Position numbers and translations under genes: made by a program | Notes under the pieces: model-generated | The model's database searches: none | What the model saw: only the letters and a program-made list of their open reading frames with translations | Told to the model about the DNA's origin: nothing | Assembly: GCA_902799045.1 (NCBI GenBank) | Contig: CADBZH010000005.1 | Coordinates: 39,800 to 103,799, forward strand | Direction of reading: 5' to 3' | Source of the DNA: an uncultured Eubacteriales bacterium | GTDB lineage: Bacteria; Bacillota; Clostridia; Christensenellales; Aristaeellaceae | DNA: 64,000 nucleotides | Part shown: in pieces, positions 1 to 8,216 of the stretch | Layout of the letters: each line of letters opens with the position of its first letter | Position numbering within the stretch: position 1 is the first letter of the stretch

Positions 1-1
1 C

Positions 2-436
2 ATCCAGGACGGCAGCCGTGAGGACATGGAAAGCGCCATCGCCGCGGCCCGGGCGCGCGGCATCGGCATCTTCGCCATGAAGCCGCTGGGCGGCGGGCAT
101 CTGATCTCCGGCAGCCGTGCGGCGCTGGAATACGCGCTGGGCAGCCCGCTGCTGGACGCCATCGCCATCGGCATGCAGAGCGTCGAGGAGATCGACGCGG
201 ACGTGGCGATGTTCGAGGGCGACCCGACGGCCTTTGACCGGCTGGAGGCGCTGCGGCACCGGCAGAGGCGCGTGATGGTGCACGACTGGTGCGAGGGCTG
301 CGGAAAGTGCGCCGCGCGATGCCGGCAGAAGGCCATCGAGGTCGTGGACGGGCGCGCCCGGGTCGATTCCGGGAAGTGCGTGTTCTGCGGCTATTGCGCG
401 CGGGCCTGCCCGCAATTCTGCATAAAGGTGGTGTAG
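2..436 (+). CDS. Aldo/keto reductase with C-terminal 2x[4Fe-4S] ferredoxin domain (3' part)
   Basis: The gene is open at the left window edge, so only about the last 144 residues are seen. The first part resembles the end of an aldo/keto reductase barrel (KPLGGGHLISGS, then AIAIGMQSVEEIDAD, the usual cofactor-binding end). The last 50 residues hold two complete CxxCxxCxxxC clusters (CEGCGKCAARC and CVFCGYCARAC), enough for two 4Fe-4S centres. Such fused reductases are common in anaerobic Clostridia and are thought to pass electrons between ferredoxin-type centres and a carbonyl substrate. The substrate cannot be inferred. The stop lies 2 bases before the start of ruvX, so the two genes are probably co-transcribed. 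Confidence 0.85.
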   Translation: MQDGSREDMESAIAAARARGIGIFAMKPLGGGHLISGSRAALEYALGSPLLDAIAIGMQSVEEIDADVAMFEGDPTAFDRLEALRHRQRRVMVHDWCEGCGKCAARCRQKAIEVVDGRARVDSGKCVFCGYCARACPQFCIKVV

Positions 437-438
437 GG

Positions 439-1191
439 ATGCGGGTAATCTGCCTGGACATCGGCGAAAAGCGCATTGGCGTGGCCGTGACGGACCCGCT
501 GGGCCTCACGGCGCAGGCGGTGGAGACCGTCTGGACCAAGGGCTTCACGAAGGACGCGGAGCGGGTGCTGGAGCTGTGCGCCCGCTATCAGACGGACCGC
601 GTGCTCTGCGGATTGCCGCTGAACATGGACGGCAGCGAGGGCTTTCAAGCCCAGCGCTCCCGGGCGTTCGCGGAGCAGCTCGTCCAGCGGGGCCTGAACG
701 TGCGCTTTCAGGACGAGCGCCTCTCCACCAAACAGGCGCGAAGCGTGCTTCTGGAGGCGGACATGCGCCGCAGCAAGCGCAAGGACTACATCGACCAGCT
801 GGCGGCCACCTACATCCTTCAGGGCTTCATGGACGCGGGCGGCTGGCGCGAGGAAGACGAGAAAAAACCAGAATTAAAGGGAGTATGGCATATGAGCGAG
901 AACATGAATCACGATCTGGACATGGAGCGCGAGGACATCGTGGAGCTGGTGGACGAGGACGGCCAGGCCGTGCGCTTTGAGCACCTGATGACGCTGGAGC
1001 ATGAGGGCAAACCCTACATCTGCCTGGTGCCGGTGGACCCGATGGAGGACGTGGGCGAGGACGAGCTGGTGATCCTGCGCATCGAGACCGACGCGGACGG
1101 CAACGACGTGTACGCCACCGTGGAGGACGACGCGGAGCTGGACGCGGTGTTCGAGAAGTACCTGGAGATTGCCGAGGCGGACGAGGATTGA
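439..1191 (+). CDS. ruvX: RuvX/YqgF Holliday junction resolvase-like protein fused in frame to a DUF1292 (YrzB-like) domain
   Basis: Residues 1 to about 140 are a YqgF/RuvX RNase H-like domain: the start MRVICLDIGEKRIGVAV carries the first catalytic Asp, and RFQDERLSTKQA and KDYIDQLAA carry the later acidic residues. The family acts in pre-16S rRNA 5' processing and has been linked to Holliday junctions. RuvX is normally about 140 residues. Here no stop follows; the frame runs on through an acidic DUF1292 domain (residues 152-250, YrzB-like), giving 250 aa. In many Firmicutes these are two adjacent genes. An ATG at 892, in frame, has AAAGGGAG 8 bases upstream, so the second domain may also be made alone. 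The start at 439 follows the reductase stop closely. Confidence 0.85.
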   Translation: MRVICLDIGEKRIGVAVTDPLGLTAQAVETVWTKGFTKDAERVLELCARYQTDRVLCGLPLNMDGSEGFQAQRSRAFAEQLVQRGLNVRFQDERLSTKQARSVLLEADMRRSKRKDYIDQLAATYILQGFMDAGGWREEDEKKPELKGVWHMSENMNHDLDMEREDIVELVDEDGQAVRFEHLMTLEHEGKPYICLVPVDPMEDVGEDELVILRIETDADGNDVYATVEDDAELDAVFEKYLEIAEADED

Positions 1192-1213
1192 CAAAGGATA
1201 CCGGTATAATGTC

Positions 1214-1247
1214 AAACGGGGATTGACCTTTCGGTCAATCCCCGTTT
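1214..1247. terminator. Bidirectional intrinsic terminator between ruvX and rnpB
   Basis: A perfect inverted repeat (ACGGGGATTGACC, loop TTTC, GGTCAATCCCCGT) is followed by a T run on the plus strand and flanked by A residues on the left. It sits 23 bases after the ruvX stop and 12 bases past the 3' end of rnpB, so it can serve both converging transcripts. Confidence 0.9.
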
Positions 1248-1258
1248 TATGATAAATT

Positions 1259-1622
1259 GTGAGAGACGTCTGTAAGCCGAGTTCTGTATTGGACGATCAT
1301 CTGTCTGGGCCTGCGGTTGCCAGCAGGCTCTAGCGATTACCCGAAAGCGCGGCGGGCCACCGCCGAGCCGCCCCGAGGGGCGCTCCCGCTTTCCTATCAA
1401 TCTTGCACCAGGTGGGGTTTACAGCGCGGACCAGTTGCCAGGCCGCGGGTGAGCTCTTACCTCGCCTTTCCATCCTTGCGTCTCCCCAGGGGGAGATTCG
1501 CGGTATATCTCTGTTGCACTTTCCTTGAAGTCGCCTTCACCGGCAGTTAACCGGCACCCTGCCCTGTGGTGCTCGGACTTTCCTCAAGCGCTTGCGCGCC
1601 TGCGATCGTCTGGCGTCCTCAC
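1259..1622 (-). ncRNA. rnpB: RNase P RNA, bacterial class A type
   Basis: Read on the minus strand, the region carries the hallmark 5' block GAGGAAAGTCCGAGCACC and the 3' block ACAGAACTCGGCTTAC, with a terminal P1 helix (GTGAGGACG near 1622 pairing with CGTCTCTCAC near 1259). The length of about 364 nt and the internal GC-rich helices fit the ribozyme subunit of RNase P, which trims tRNA 5' leaders. The ends are inferred from P1 pairing and could be off by a few bases. Confidence 0.95.
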
Positions 1623-1643
1623 AATTCTATCCTATGTAAGGCG

Positions 1644-2354
1644 TCAATCCCCGGCGTCGTAGAGGATGCGGCCGCAGTTATCGCATTCCACGATCCTGTC
1701 GCCGCTGCGGATATCCAGCAGCGTGGCGCTGGGCAGCGACATGAAGCAGCCGCTGCACTGGCCGTTCACCAGCTTCGCCATCGGGGGCGTGCAGTGCTGC
1801 TTGATGCTGCGATACTTCGCCAGCAGCCCGGCATCCACCTTTTTCGCCTCCTGTTCGGTGTGGGCGCGCATCTCCTGCAGCTTCGCGGTGTCCTCCTTGA
1901 ACTCCTTGTCGTACTCCACCTTCAGCTGGTCGAATTCCATCTTGGTCTTGGCAGCGCGAACGCGGATCTCCTTCTGCTGGCGATCCTTCACGTCGGCGTC
2001 CTTGCGCATCTTGGCCAGCTCAGCCTCATAGCGCTGCAGCGTGTCCAGCAGCTTCGCCACGCTTTCCGCCTGCTTCTGGGCGTCCTCGGCGTTGGTGGGC
2101 GGGTTGTTGTTGAACGCCTCCGTCGCGCTCTCCAGCGCCTTCTCCAGCCGCGCGGCCTCGTCCTCGACGGCCTCCAGGCGATCCTGCATCACGGCCACGT
2201 CGTTTTCCAGCTTCTTCATATTGGCCTGCTGATCCTTCAGGAAATCGCGGGCCTTCACCAGCTTCTGCCGGTTGGGCGACTGGCGCATCTTCGCCTCAAA
2301 GCCGTCCGCTTCCATATCCACCTGCATGAAACTCCACAGGGTATCCAACTGCAT
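1644..2354 (-). CDS. Coiled-coil protein with C4-type zinc ribbon (DUF164/zf-RING_7 family)
   Basis: This 236-residue protein is a long helical coiled coil (about residues 15-180, rich in E, K, A and Q) followed by a zinc ribbon with CSGC and CDNC pairs near the C-terminus. The family is widespread in bacteria, often beside nif3-like genes as here; its function is not established. The start MQLDTLWSF is chosen because GGAGGG lies 7 bases upstream; an earlier ATG overlapping the nif3 stop would put that site inside the coding region. It is the last gene of the dnaG-rpoD-trmK-nif3 operon. Confidence 0.85.
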   Translation of the reverse strand: MQLDTLWSFMQVDMEADGFEAKMRQSPNRQKLVKARDFLKDQQANMKKLENDVAVMQDRLEAVEDEAARLEKALESATEAFNNNPPTNAEDAQKQAESVAKLLDTLQRYEAELAKMRKDADVKDRQQKEIRVRAAKTKMEFDQLKVEYDKEFKEDTAKLQEMRAHTEQEAKKVDAGLLAKYRSIKQHCTPPMAKLVNGQCSGCFMSLPSATLLDIRSGDRIVECDNCGRILYDAGD

Positions 2355-2368
2355 AACCTTTCCCTCCA

Positions 2369-3130
2369 TCAGAAAAACAGTTCCGCCTCGCTCTGTAAGA
2401 CGCATATATCATATTGTACCGCATCCGCGGCGATTTGTAAACCTCTGCGCAGCGCGGAAATGGCGGGATTTTCCGTCGCGGCATGGCCCGCCTCCATGAT
2501 CATCAGGCCGTTGTCCACGGCGTCGAGGGCCTTGTGATAGGCCATCTCGCCGGTCAGGTAGACGTCCGCGCCGCCCTCGATGGCGATGCGGGCATAGTCC
2601 TCCCCCGCGCCGCCGAGCACCGCCACGCGGCGGATCGGCCGCGTCGCCTCGCCGTAGCGGCGCACCGGCCCATGAAGCACAGCCTCCGCATGGTCGGCAA
2701 AGGTGCCGAAATCCGCCTGGCTGGGCGTGCCCACGCGCATGCCGCCCTCCAGAGCGCGCACGTCCCGCAGGCCCAGCGCCGCCGCCAGCGCGTCGTTCAC
2801 GCCGGGCCGGGCGTTGTCAAAATTGGTGTGGGCGGCGATCATGGCGATGCCGCTACGCACCAGCGCGCACAGCAGCCGCCCCTCCCCGTCCGTCTCGTTC
2901 AGGTTCTTCCGCCCCCGGAACAGGATCGGGTGGTGGGTCACGATCAACTGGGCGCCTCGCGCGATCGCCTCGTTCAGCACGTCCATGTTCAGATCGAGGG
3001 CGCACAGCACCGTGTCGACCTTCGCGTCCGGACTGCCGGCCAGCAGGCCCACGTTGTCCCACTCCTCCGCCAGCTCAAACGGCGCGAGCTGATCGACCAG
3101 CGCCAGCATCTGCGCTACCGTCGCGGACAT
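2369..3130 (-). CDS. Nif3/YqfO-like dinuclear metal-binding protein (GTP cyclohydrolase I type 2 homolog)
   Basis: The 253-residue protein has the Nif3 signature: EEWDNVGLLAG near the N-terminus, VTHHPILFRG, AAHTNFDNARPGVND, and a late MEAGHAATE motif supplying metal ligands. The family forms toroidal hexamers with a dimetal site; its cellular role is unsettled. It lacks the YqfO-type central insertion, so it is the short form. The start is the ATG at 3130 with GAGGAGG just upstream, which overlaps the end of trmK by 16 bases and suggests translational coupling. In Bacillus the order sigA-yqfN(trmK)-yqfO is the same. Confidence 0.9.
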   Translation of the reverse strand: MSATVAQMLALVDQLAPFELAEEWDNVGLLAGSPDAKVDTVLCALDLNMDVLNEAIARGAQLIVTHHPILFRGRKNLNETDGEGRLLCALVRSGIAMIAAHTNFDNARPGVNDALAAALGLRDVRALEGGMRVGTPSQADFGTFADHAEAVLHGPVRRYGEATRPIRRVAVLGGAGEDYARIAIEGGADVYLTGEMAYHKALDAVDNGLMIMEAGHAATENPAISALRRGLQIAADAVQYDICVLQSEAELFF

Positions 3131-3809
3131 GCGAGGACCTCCTCCCAAATGGCAATTTCCCTCTCCAGCGGCTCGATCTGCGAGCGGTCGCCGGAGGCCG
3201 CCGCGCCCGCCAACGCCTTCTTCGCCACCCGTAGGCGGAAGCTCGCGTAGGGCGCAAGCTCATCCGGGCGCTCCCTCAGCAGCACGGGGCCGACGATCCT
3301 CTCGCGCTCGTCATAAGCAGAAGGGCCGGGTCGGGCGCAGAGGATGACATAGTTTCTGCGGCCGTCCTGGGCCACGCGCTCGTCAAAGATCGCGTAGCCG
3401 CAATCCGACAGCGCTTCGCGCAGCTGGGGCGCGGCGACGTTCGGCTGCAATATGAGCCGCGCGTCCGCGAGCTTCTCACGGCCCTCGCGCACGATCCGCG
3501 CGATCGTCGCGCCGCCCATGCCGGCGATCACTGCGGCGTCCACCGGCCCGTCAAGCGCCAGCGCGCCGTTTCCCACCGCGAAGGTGACGCGGTCGGTCAG
3601 GCCCAGGCGGTCCATCAGGGCGCGCGCCTTCGCCAGGGACGGCTCTGATATATCGGTCAGCACCGCCCGCTCACACAGCCCGCGCTGGAGCATAAAAGCG
3701 CCGAGCCTGCCGTGATCGCATCCAATATCGGCATAGCGTTCGCAGGGGCCGACGAGGCGCGCGATCATCGACAGGCGCGGGTCGAGTGCAATTCTTCCGG
3801 TGCCGGTCA

Positions 3810-3810
<1 letters not shown>
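3115..3810 (-). CDS. trmK: tRNA (adenine(22)-N(1))-methyltransferase
   Basis: A 231-residue class I SAM methyltransferase: the SAM loop YADIGCDHGRLGAFML is at about residues 26-41, with LTDISEPSLAKA as the acidic ribose-binding strand and AVIAGMGGATI as the NPP-like catalytic region. The family (YqfN) methylates A22 of tRNAs. Its ATG overlaps the rpoD stop by one base (TGATG), and its end overlaps the nif3-like gene, so it sits within a tightly coupled operon. Both length and position match the Firmicutes family. Confidence 0.9.
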
Positions 3811-4904
<1,094 letters not shown>

Positions 4905-4927
4905 TCCTGGCCACTCCTTTCGACCGG

Positions 4928-6658
4928 TCAACTCTCTGATTCCCTGTTGGCGGCGTCGATTTGCCGCAGGATTGCCAGTTTTTCCTCCTGCGAAAGCGCG
5001 TCGACCTTCTGTTTGTATTCGTTTTGCCTCTGTCGTCTTCGCGTGTCCCGAAGGGTTCGCAGGTCCTCCTGCGCCACCTCCAGGGCTTTTTCGCGCTCCT
5101 CGGGCAGCGGCGCGAAGTTCAGCGCCCGCATGGCCCGCGCGCGTTCGGCATCGTCCTCGATGCCGCTGATATAGGCGCCAGCGGCATTTCCGGCGATCAG
5201 CCACTCGGCCAGCCTTTGATGATCATCGTTTGTAAAATCCTCCGGCTTCAGGAGCTCCGCCGGGATCAGCCCGGCGGCCAGCATGGAGATCAGCTCCTGC
5301 TCGGCCTTTTCGACGCCCGTCAGCTCCGATTGGTTCCGGCGGGGGCGTCGCGCGACGGCGCCGGTCGACTGCGCGGGGCTGACGCCGATCTGGCGCAGCA
5401 GGATCTCGCGGTCATAGCCGGTCTCGTTCACGAGCTGCCTCAGGTGGTTCTCCATCTCCACGGGGCTCTTGACCTGCTTCAGGATCGCGCAGCAGCGCAG
5501 CGCGTACTGCGTCATGCCGTCCTGGGTGGCAAGGTCCAGGTCGTCCTTCGCGCGAAGCATGCGGTAGCTGGTGGAATCCAGCTTCACAAGCGCCTCGAAG
5601 CCGCCGAGGCCCCGGGCCTTGATGAAGTCGTCCGGATCCATGCCGGCGGGATAGTCGATCACCTTCGCCGGAATCCCCTGCCGGTCGAAGATGTCCAGCG
5701 CCCGGAGCGCGGCTTTCTGCCCGGCGGCGTCGCCGTCGTAGCTGATCCAGACCTCCGGGGCGTAGCGCTTCATCAGCCGCGCCTGCTCCTCCGTCAGCGC
5801 CGTACCCAGCGTGGCGACCACGCCCTGCACGCCGTGCTTGCGAAGGGAGACGGTGTCCATGTAGCCCTCCACCAGCACCAGCCGTCCCACCGAGCGCTCC
5901 TTCTGGGCGAAGTTCAGCGCGTAGAGGCCGAGGCGCTTGTTGAACACGGGCGTCTCCGCCGTATTCAGATACTTGGGCTGGGCTTCGCCCATGGCGCGCC
6001 CGCCAAAGCCCAGCACCCTGCCCTGGGCGCTGATGATGGGAAACATCACGCGGCCGCGGAACATGTCATACAGGCGATCCTCCCGCCGAACGACCAGGCC
6101 CGCCTTTTCCAGAAGGCCCGGTTCGAAGCCCTGGTCCTCCAGATGACGCAAAAGGCCGTCCCAGCCCTTCGGAGAGGCTCCGAGGCCGAAGCGGCGGATG
6201 TCCGAATCGTTCAGGCCGCGCCCATAGAGGTAGTTCAGCGCGTCCGCGCCCTCGTCCGTCCACAGAAGGCTGTGGAAGTAGCGCGCCGCCAGCCGATTCG
6301 CCTCGTACATCTGCTCCCGCTCGTCCCGTGTGACGCGCGCTTCCCCGGGCTGGGCCGTGCGCTCCGGCAACTCCATGTGGGCGCGCTCGGCGAGGAATCT
6401 CACCGCGTCCATGAATTCCATCCGCTCCAAATCCATCACAAAATTGATGACCGTGCCGCCCTTGTGGCAGCCGAAGCAATAGTAGAGCTGGGATTCGGAA
6501 TCCACGCTGAACGAGGGGGTCTTTTCGTTGTGAAACGGACAGCAGCCCCAAAACCGTCGGCCCTTCTGCTTGAGGGGTACGTATTCGGAGACCACTTCCT
6601 CCAGGCTGACGCGGCTTCTCAGCTCCTCCAGCCAGGCATCCGACAATCTTCCGCTCAT
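4928..6658 (-). CDS. dnaG: DNA primase
   Basis: The 576-residue primase opens with the CHC2 zinc finger (CCPFH about residues 39-43, CFGC about 61-64), continues with the DnaG core, and has a TOPRIM domain ([13 protein letters not shown] with the catalytic Glu, [14 protein letters not shown] with the DxD). The C-terminal 120 residues are a helicase-binding type region. It makes RNA primers at the replication fork. The ATG has a G-rich site (GGGGGCG) upstream. It heads the dnaG-rpoD operon. Confidence 0.95.
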   Translation of the reverse strand: MSGRLSDAWLEELRSRVSLEEVVSEYVPLKQKGRRFWGCCPFHNEKTPSFSVDSESQLYYCFGCHKGGTVINFVMDLERMEFMDAVRFLAERAHMELPERTAQPGEARVTRDEREQMYEANRLAARYFHSLLWTDEGADALNYLYGRGLNDSDIRRFGLGASPKGWDGLLRHLEDQGFEPGLLEKAGLVVRREDRLYDMFRGRVMFPIISAQGRVLGFGGRAMGEAQPKYLNTAETPVFNKRLGLYALNFAQKERSVGRLVLVEGYMDTVSLRKHGVQGVVATLGTALTEEQARLMKRYAPEVWISYDGDAAGQKAALRALDIFDRQGIPAKVIDYPAGMDPDDFIKARGLGGFEALVKLDSTSYRMLRAKDDLDLATQDGMTQYALRCCAILKQVKSPVEMENHLRQLVNETGYDREILLRQIGVSPAQSTGAVARRPRRNQSELTGVEKAEQELISMLAAGLIPAELLKPEDFTNDDHQRLAEWLIAGNAAGAYISGIEDDAERARAMRALNFAPLPEEREKALEVAQEDLRTLRDTRRRQRQNEYKQKVDALSQEEKLAILRQIDAANRESES

Positions 6659-7005
6659 ACACGCCCCCGATGCTACGATTCACAATGGCCCGTTTTGACG
6701 ACTGTTCAGCATCTGTGATACTACATTATTCGCCAATCCCGCCGTTTTTCCTGCATTCATTCCGCAAATTCCGCAAGAATTTCACGGGGCCGTCCACATC
6801 GCTGTTTCGCGCTCCGGGGGACTGACGATTATAATACTATATACAACATCTGCGCGAAAAAATCCTTTTTTTCATATATTTTTAATAATGCGCTTCATTT
6901 TCGTCACACCCGCACCCTCCGCGGCGAAATACATAGTATACGGTGAAGCGCCCGGGAATGTGGCGCTTGCAGCAATTGCATGAATCCGCAATGGAGGTTT
7001 TTGAT
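6659..7005. other. Divergent intergenic region between dnaG and the aspartokinase-like gene
   Basis: This 347-base AT-richer stretch must hold promoters for both directions. A palindromic TATAAT/ATTATA overlap occurs at 6828-6835, usable as a -10 on either strand, but no convincing -35 is seen for either. A hairpin (AAGCGCC at 6946-6952 with GGCGCTT at 6962-6968) and the start-proximal site GGAGG at 6993 lie in the leader of the plus-strand gene. I do not recognise a lysine riboswitch there. Confidence 0.4.
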
Positions 7006-8028
7006 ATGCCCACCCTGGTTTCCAAGTTCGGCGGCAGCTCCACGGCGAACGCCGATTGCTTCAAACAGGTCTGGAGGATCTTCCGCGCCTCCCCTTCCCG
7101 CCGCTGCGCGGTGCTCTCCGCGCCGGGCACCGACGCGCGGCATGAAAGGAAGGTGACGGAAGCGCTGTCGGAATGCTGGCAGAATAAAAGCGAAGCGGCC
7201 GTCGACGCCGTCGCCCGGCGCTTCGGCGAAATCGCGAAGGCGCTCGGCGTCCCGGGCTTTGAGCGCGAGGCGCGTCTGGAGATCGAGCGCGCGCTGGGCG
7301 TCTCCGAGGCGGCGACGCTCAGCCGCGGCGAATACCTGTGCGCGAAGCTGTTCTCGCGGTACGCGGGGCTTGCGCTGGTCGACGCCGTCGAGGTCGTGCG
7401 CTTCACCGGGAACGGCGACCTGGACGTCCCGGCCACGATGGCGGGCTTCATCGCCCTCTCCCGGAAGCACGAAAAGGCGGTCCTGCCCGGGTTTTACGGG
7501 GCGGACGCCTGCGGATGCATCCGCCTGTTCCCCCGGAACGGCTCCGACATCACCGGTGCGCTGGCGGCGGCAGGCATGGGCGCGGGGCTCTACGAAAACT
7601 GGACGGACGTGCCGGGGCTGATGACCGCCGACCCCGCCGTCGTCCCCCAGGCGCAGCTGATCCGGCAGGTGAGCTACCGCCAGATGCGCGCGCTGGCCCG
7701 GGCCGGAGCGCAGGTGCTGCATCCGGCCTGCCTCGACCCGGTGGCCATGGCGGGCATCCCAACGCGCCTTCGGTGCACGTCACGGCCGGATCAGTTCGGC
7801 ACGCTGATCGACGACCGGGTGACGGACATCGCGCCCTGCATCGCGATGCGGCGCGGGCCGGTCGCCGGGATCGCGGTGTTCGGCATCCCCGCCGGGCGCG
7901 TCCGCCGGGCGGCGGATGACCTGGCGTGCGAGAGCATCGAGGACGAGGGCGACAGGGTCACGCTGCGCGTCGACGGCGATTCGCTCGAAGCGGCCGTCAG
8001 GTGGCTTCACAGAAGGCTGATAGGGTAA
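7006..8028 (+). CDS. Aspartokinase-like protein, short form
   Basis: The 340-residue product has the amino-acid kinase fold of aspartate kinases: SKFGGSS near residue 6 (phosphate loop), CAVLSAPG, the substrate region LSRGEYLCAKLF, GFYGADACGCI, RNGSDITGALAAAG, and YENWTDVPGLMTADP with AGAQVLHP. Aspartokinase makes aspartyl phosphate, entering lysine, threonine, methionine and diaminopimelate synthesis. Family members are usually 400-460 residues with two ACT domains. Here only about 70 residues follow the kinase domain, space for a single or degenerate ACT domain, so feedback control may be reduced. The ATG at 7006 has GGAGG 8 bases upstream. It stands alone, not in an amino-acid operon. Confidence 0.75.
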   Translation: MPTLVSKFGGSSTANADCFKQVWRIFRASPSRRCAVLSAPGTDARHERKVTEALSECWQNKSEAAVDAVARRFGEIAKALGVPGFEREARLEIERALGVSEAATLSRGEYLCAKLFSRYAGLALVDAVEVVRFTGNGDLDVPATMAGFIALSRKHEKAVLPGFYGADACGCIRLFPRNGSDITGALAAAGMGAGLYENWTDVPGLMTADPAVVPQAQLIRQVSYRQMRALARAGAQVLHPACLDPVAMAGIPTRLRCTSRPDQFGTLIDDRVTDIAPCIAMRRGPVAGIAVFGIPAGRVRRAADDLACESIEDEGDRVTLRVDGDSLEAAVRWLHRRLIG

Positions 8029-8070
8029 AGAATCAGTTCTTCGCAGAAAGGCGGGAGATAACAAAACACA

Positions 8071-8135
8071 CAGATCCTTCGCTCAGGATGACAGTGAGTC
8101 GCAATCCCTGTCATCCTGAGCGTATCGAAGGTCTG
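8071..8135. repeat. REP-like palindromic repeat
   Basis: The left arm CAGATCCTTCGCTCAGGATG continues to ACAG at 8094; the right arm (8108-8135) reads CTGTCATCCTGAGCG then TATCGAAGGTCTG. Together they form a long imperfect hairpin in the gap between convergent genes. Part of it (CAGATCCTTCGCTC) recurs in reverse complement at about 28763. It resembles short palindromic repeats scattered in many bacterial genomes. Confidence 0.75.
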
Positions 8136-8147
8136 TACACAGCGAAA

Positions 8148-8190
8148 GGATCGCCGCGTCGCCTCCTGTTCGGGGGCGGCGCGGCGATCC
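8148..8190 (-). terminator. Probable valS terminator hairpin
   Basis: GGATCGCCGCG at 8148-8158 pairs with CGCGGCGATCC at 8180-8190, with further internal GC pairing. Read from the minus strand it follows the valS stop by about 27 bases and is followed by a short TTTC tract, so the U run is weak. Confidence 0.6.
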
Positions 8191-8216
8191 CATCTCTTCA
8201 GGGCTCGCTGTTCCTT

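Noticed and set aside
1317-1550. Short open frames across rnpB
   Set aside because: The region is RNase P RNA, with clear conserved ends.
6842-7005. A lysine riboswitch before the aspartokinase-like gene
   Set aside because: The hairpins are short and the conserved lysine-riboswitch core is not recognisable.
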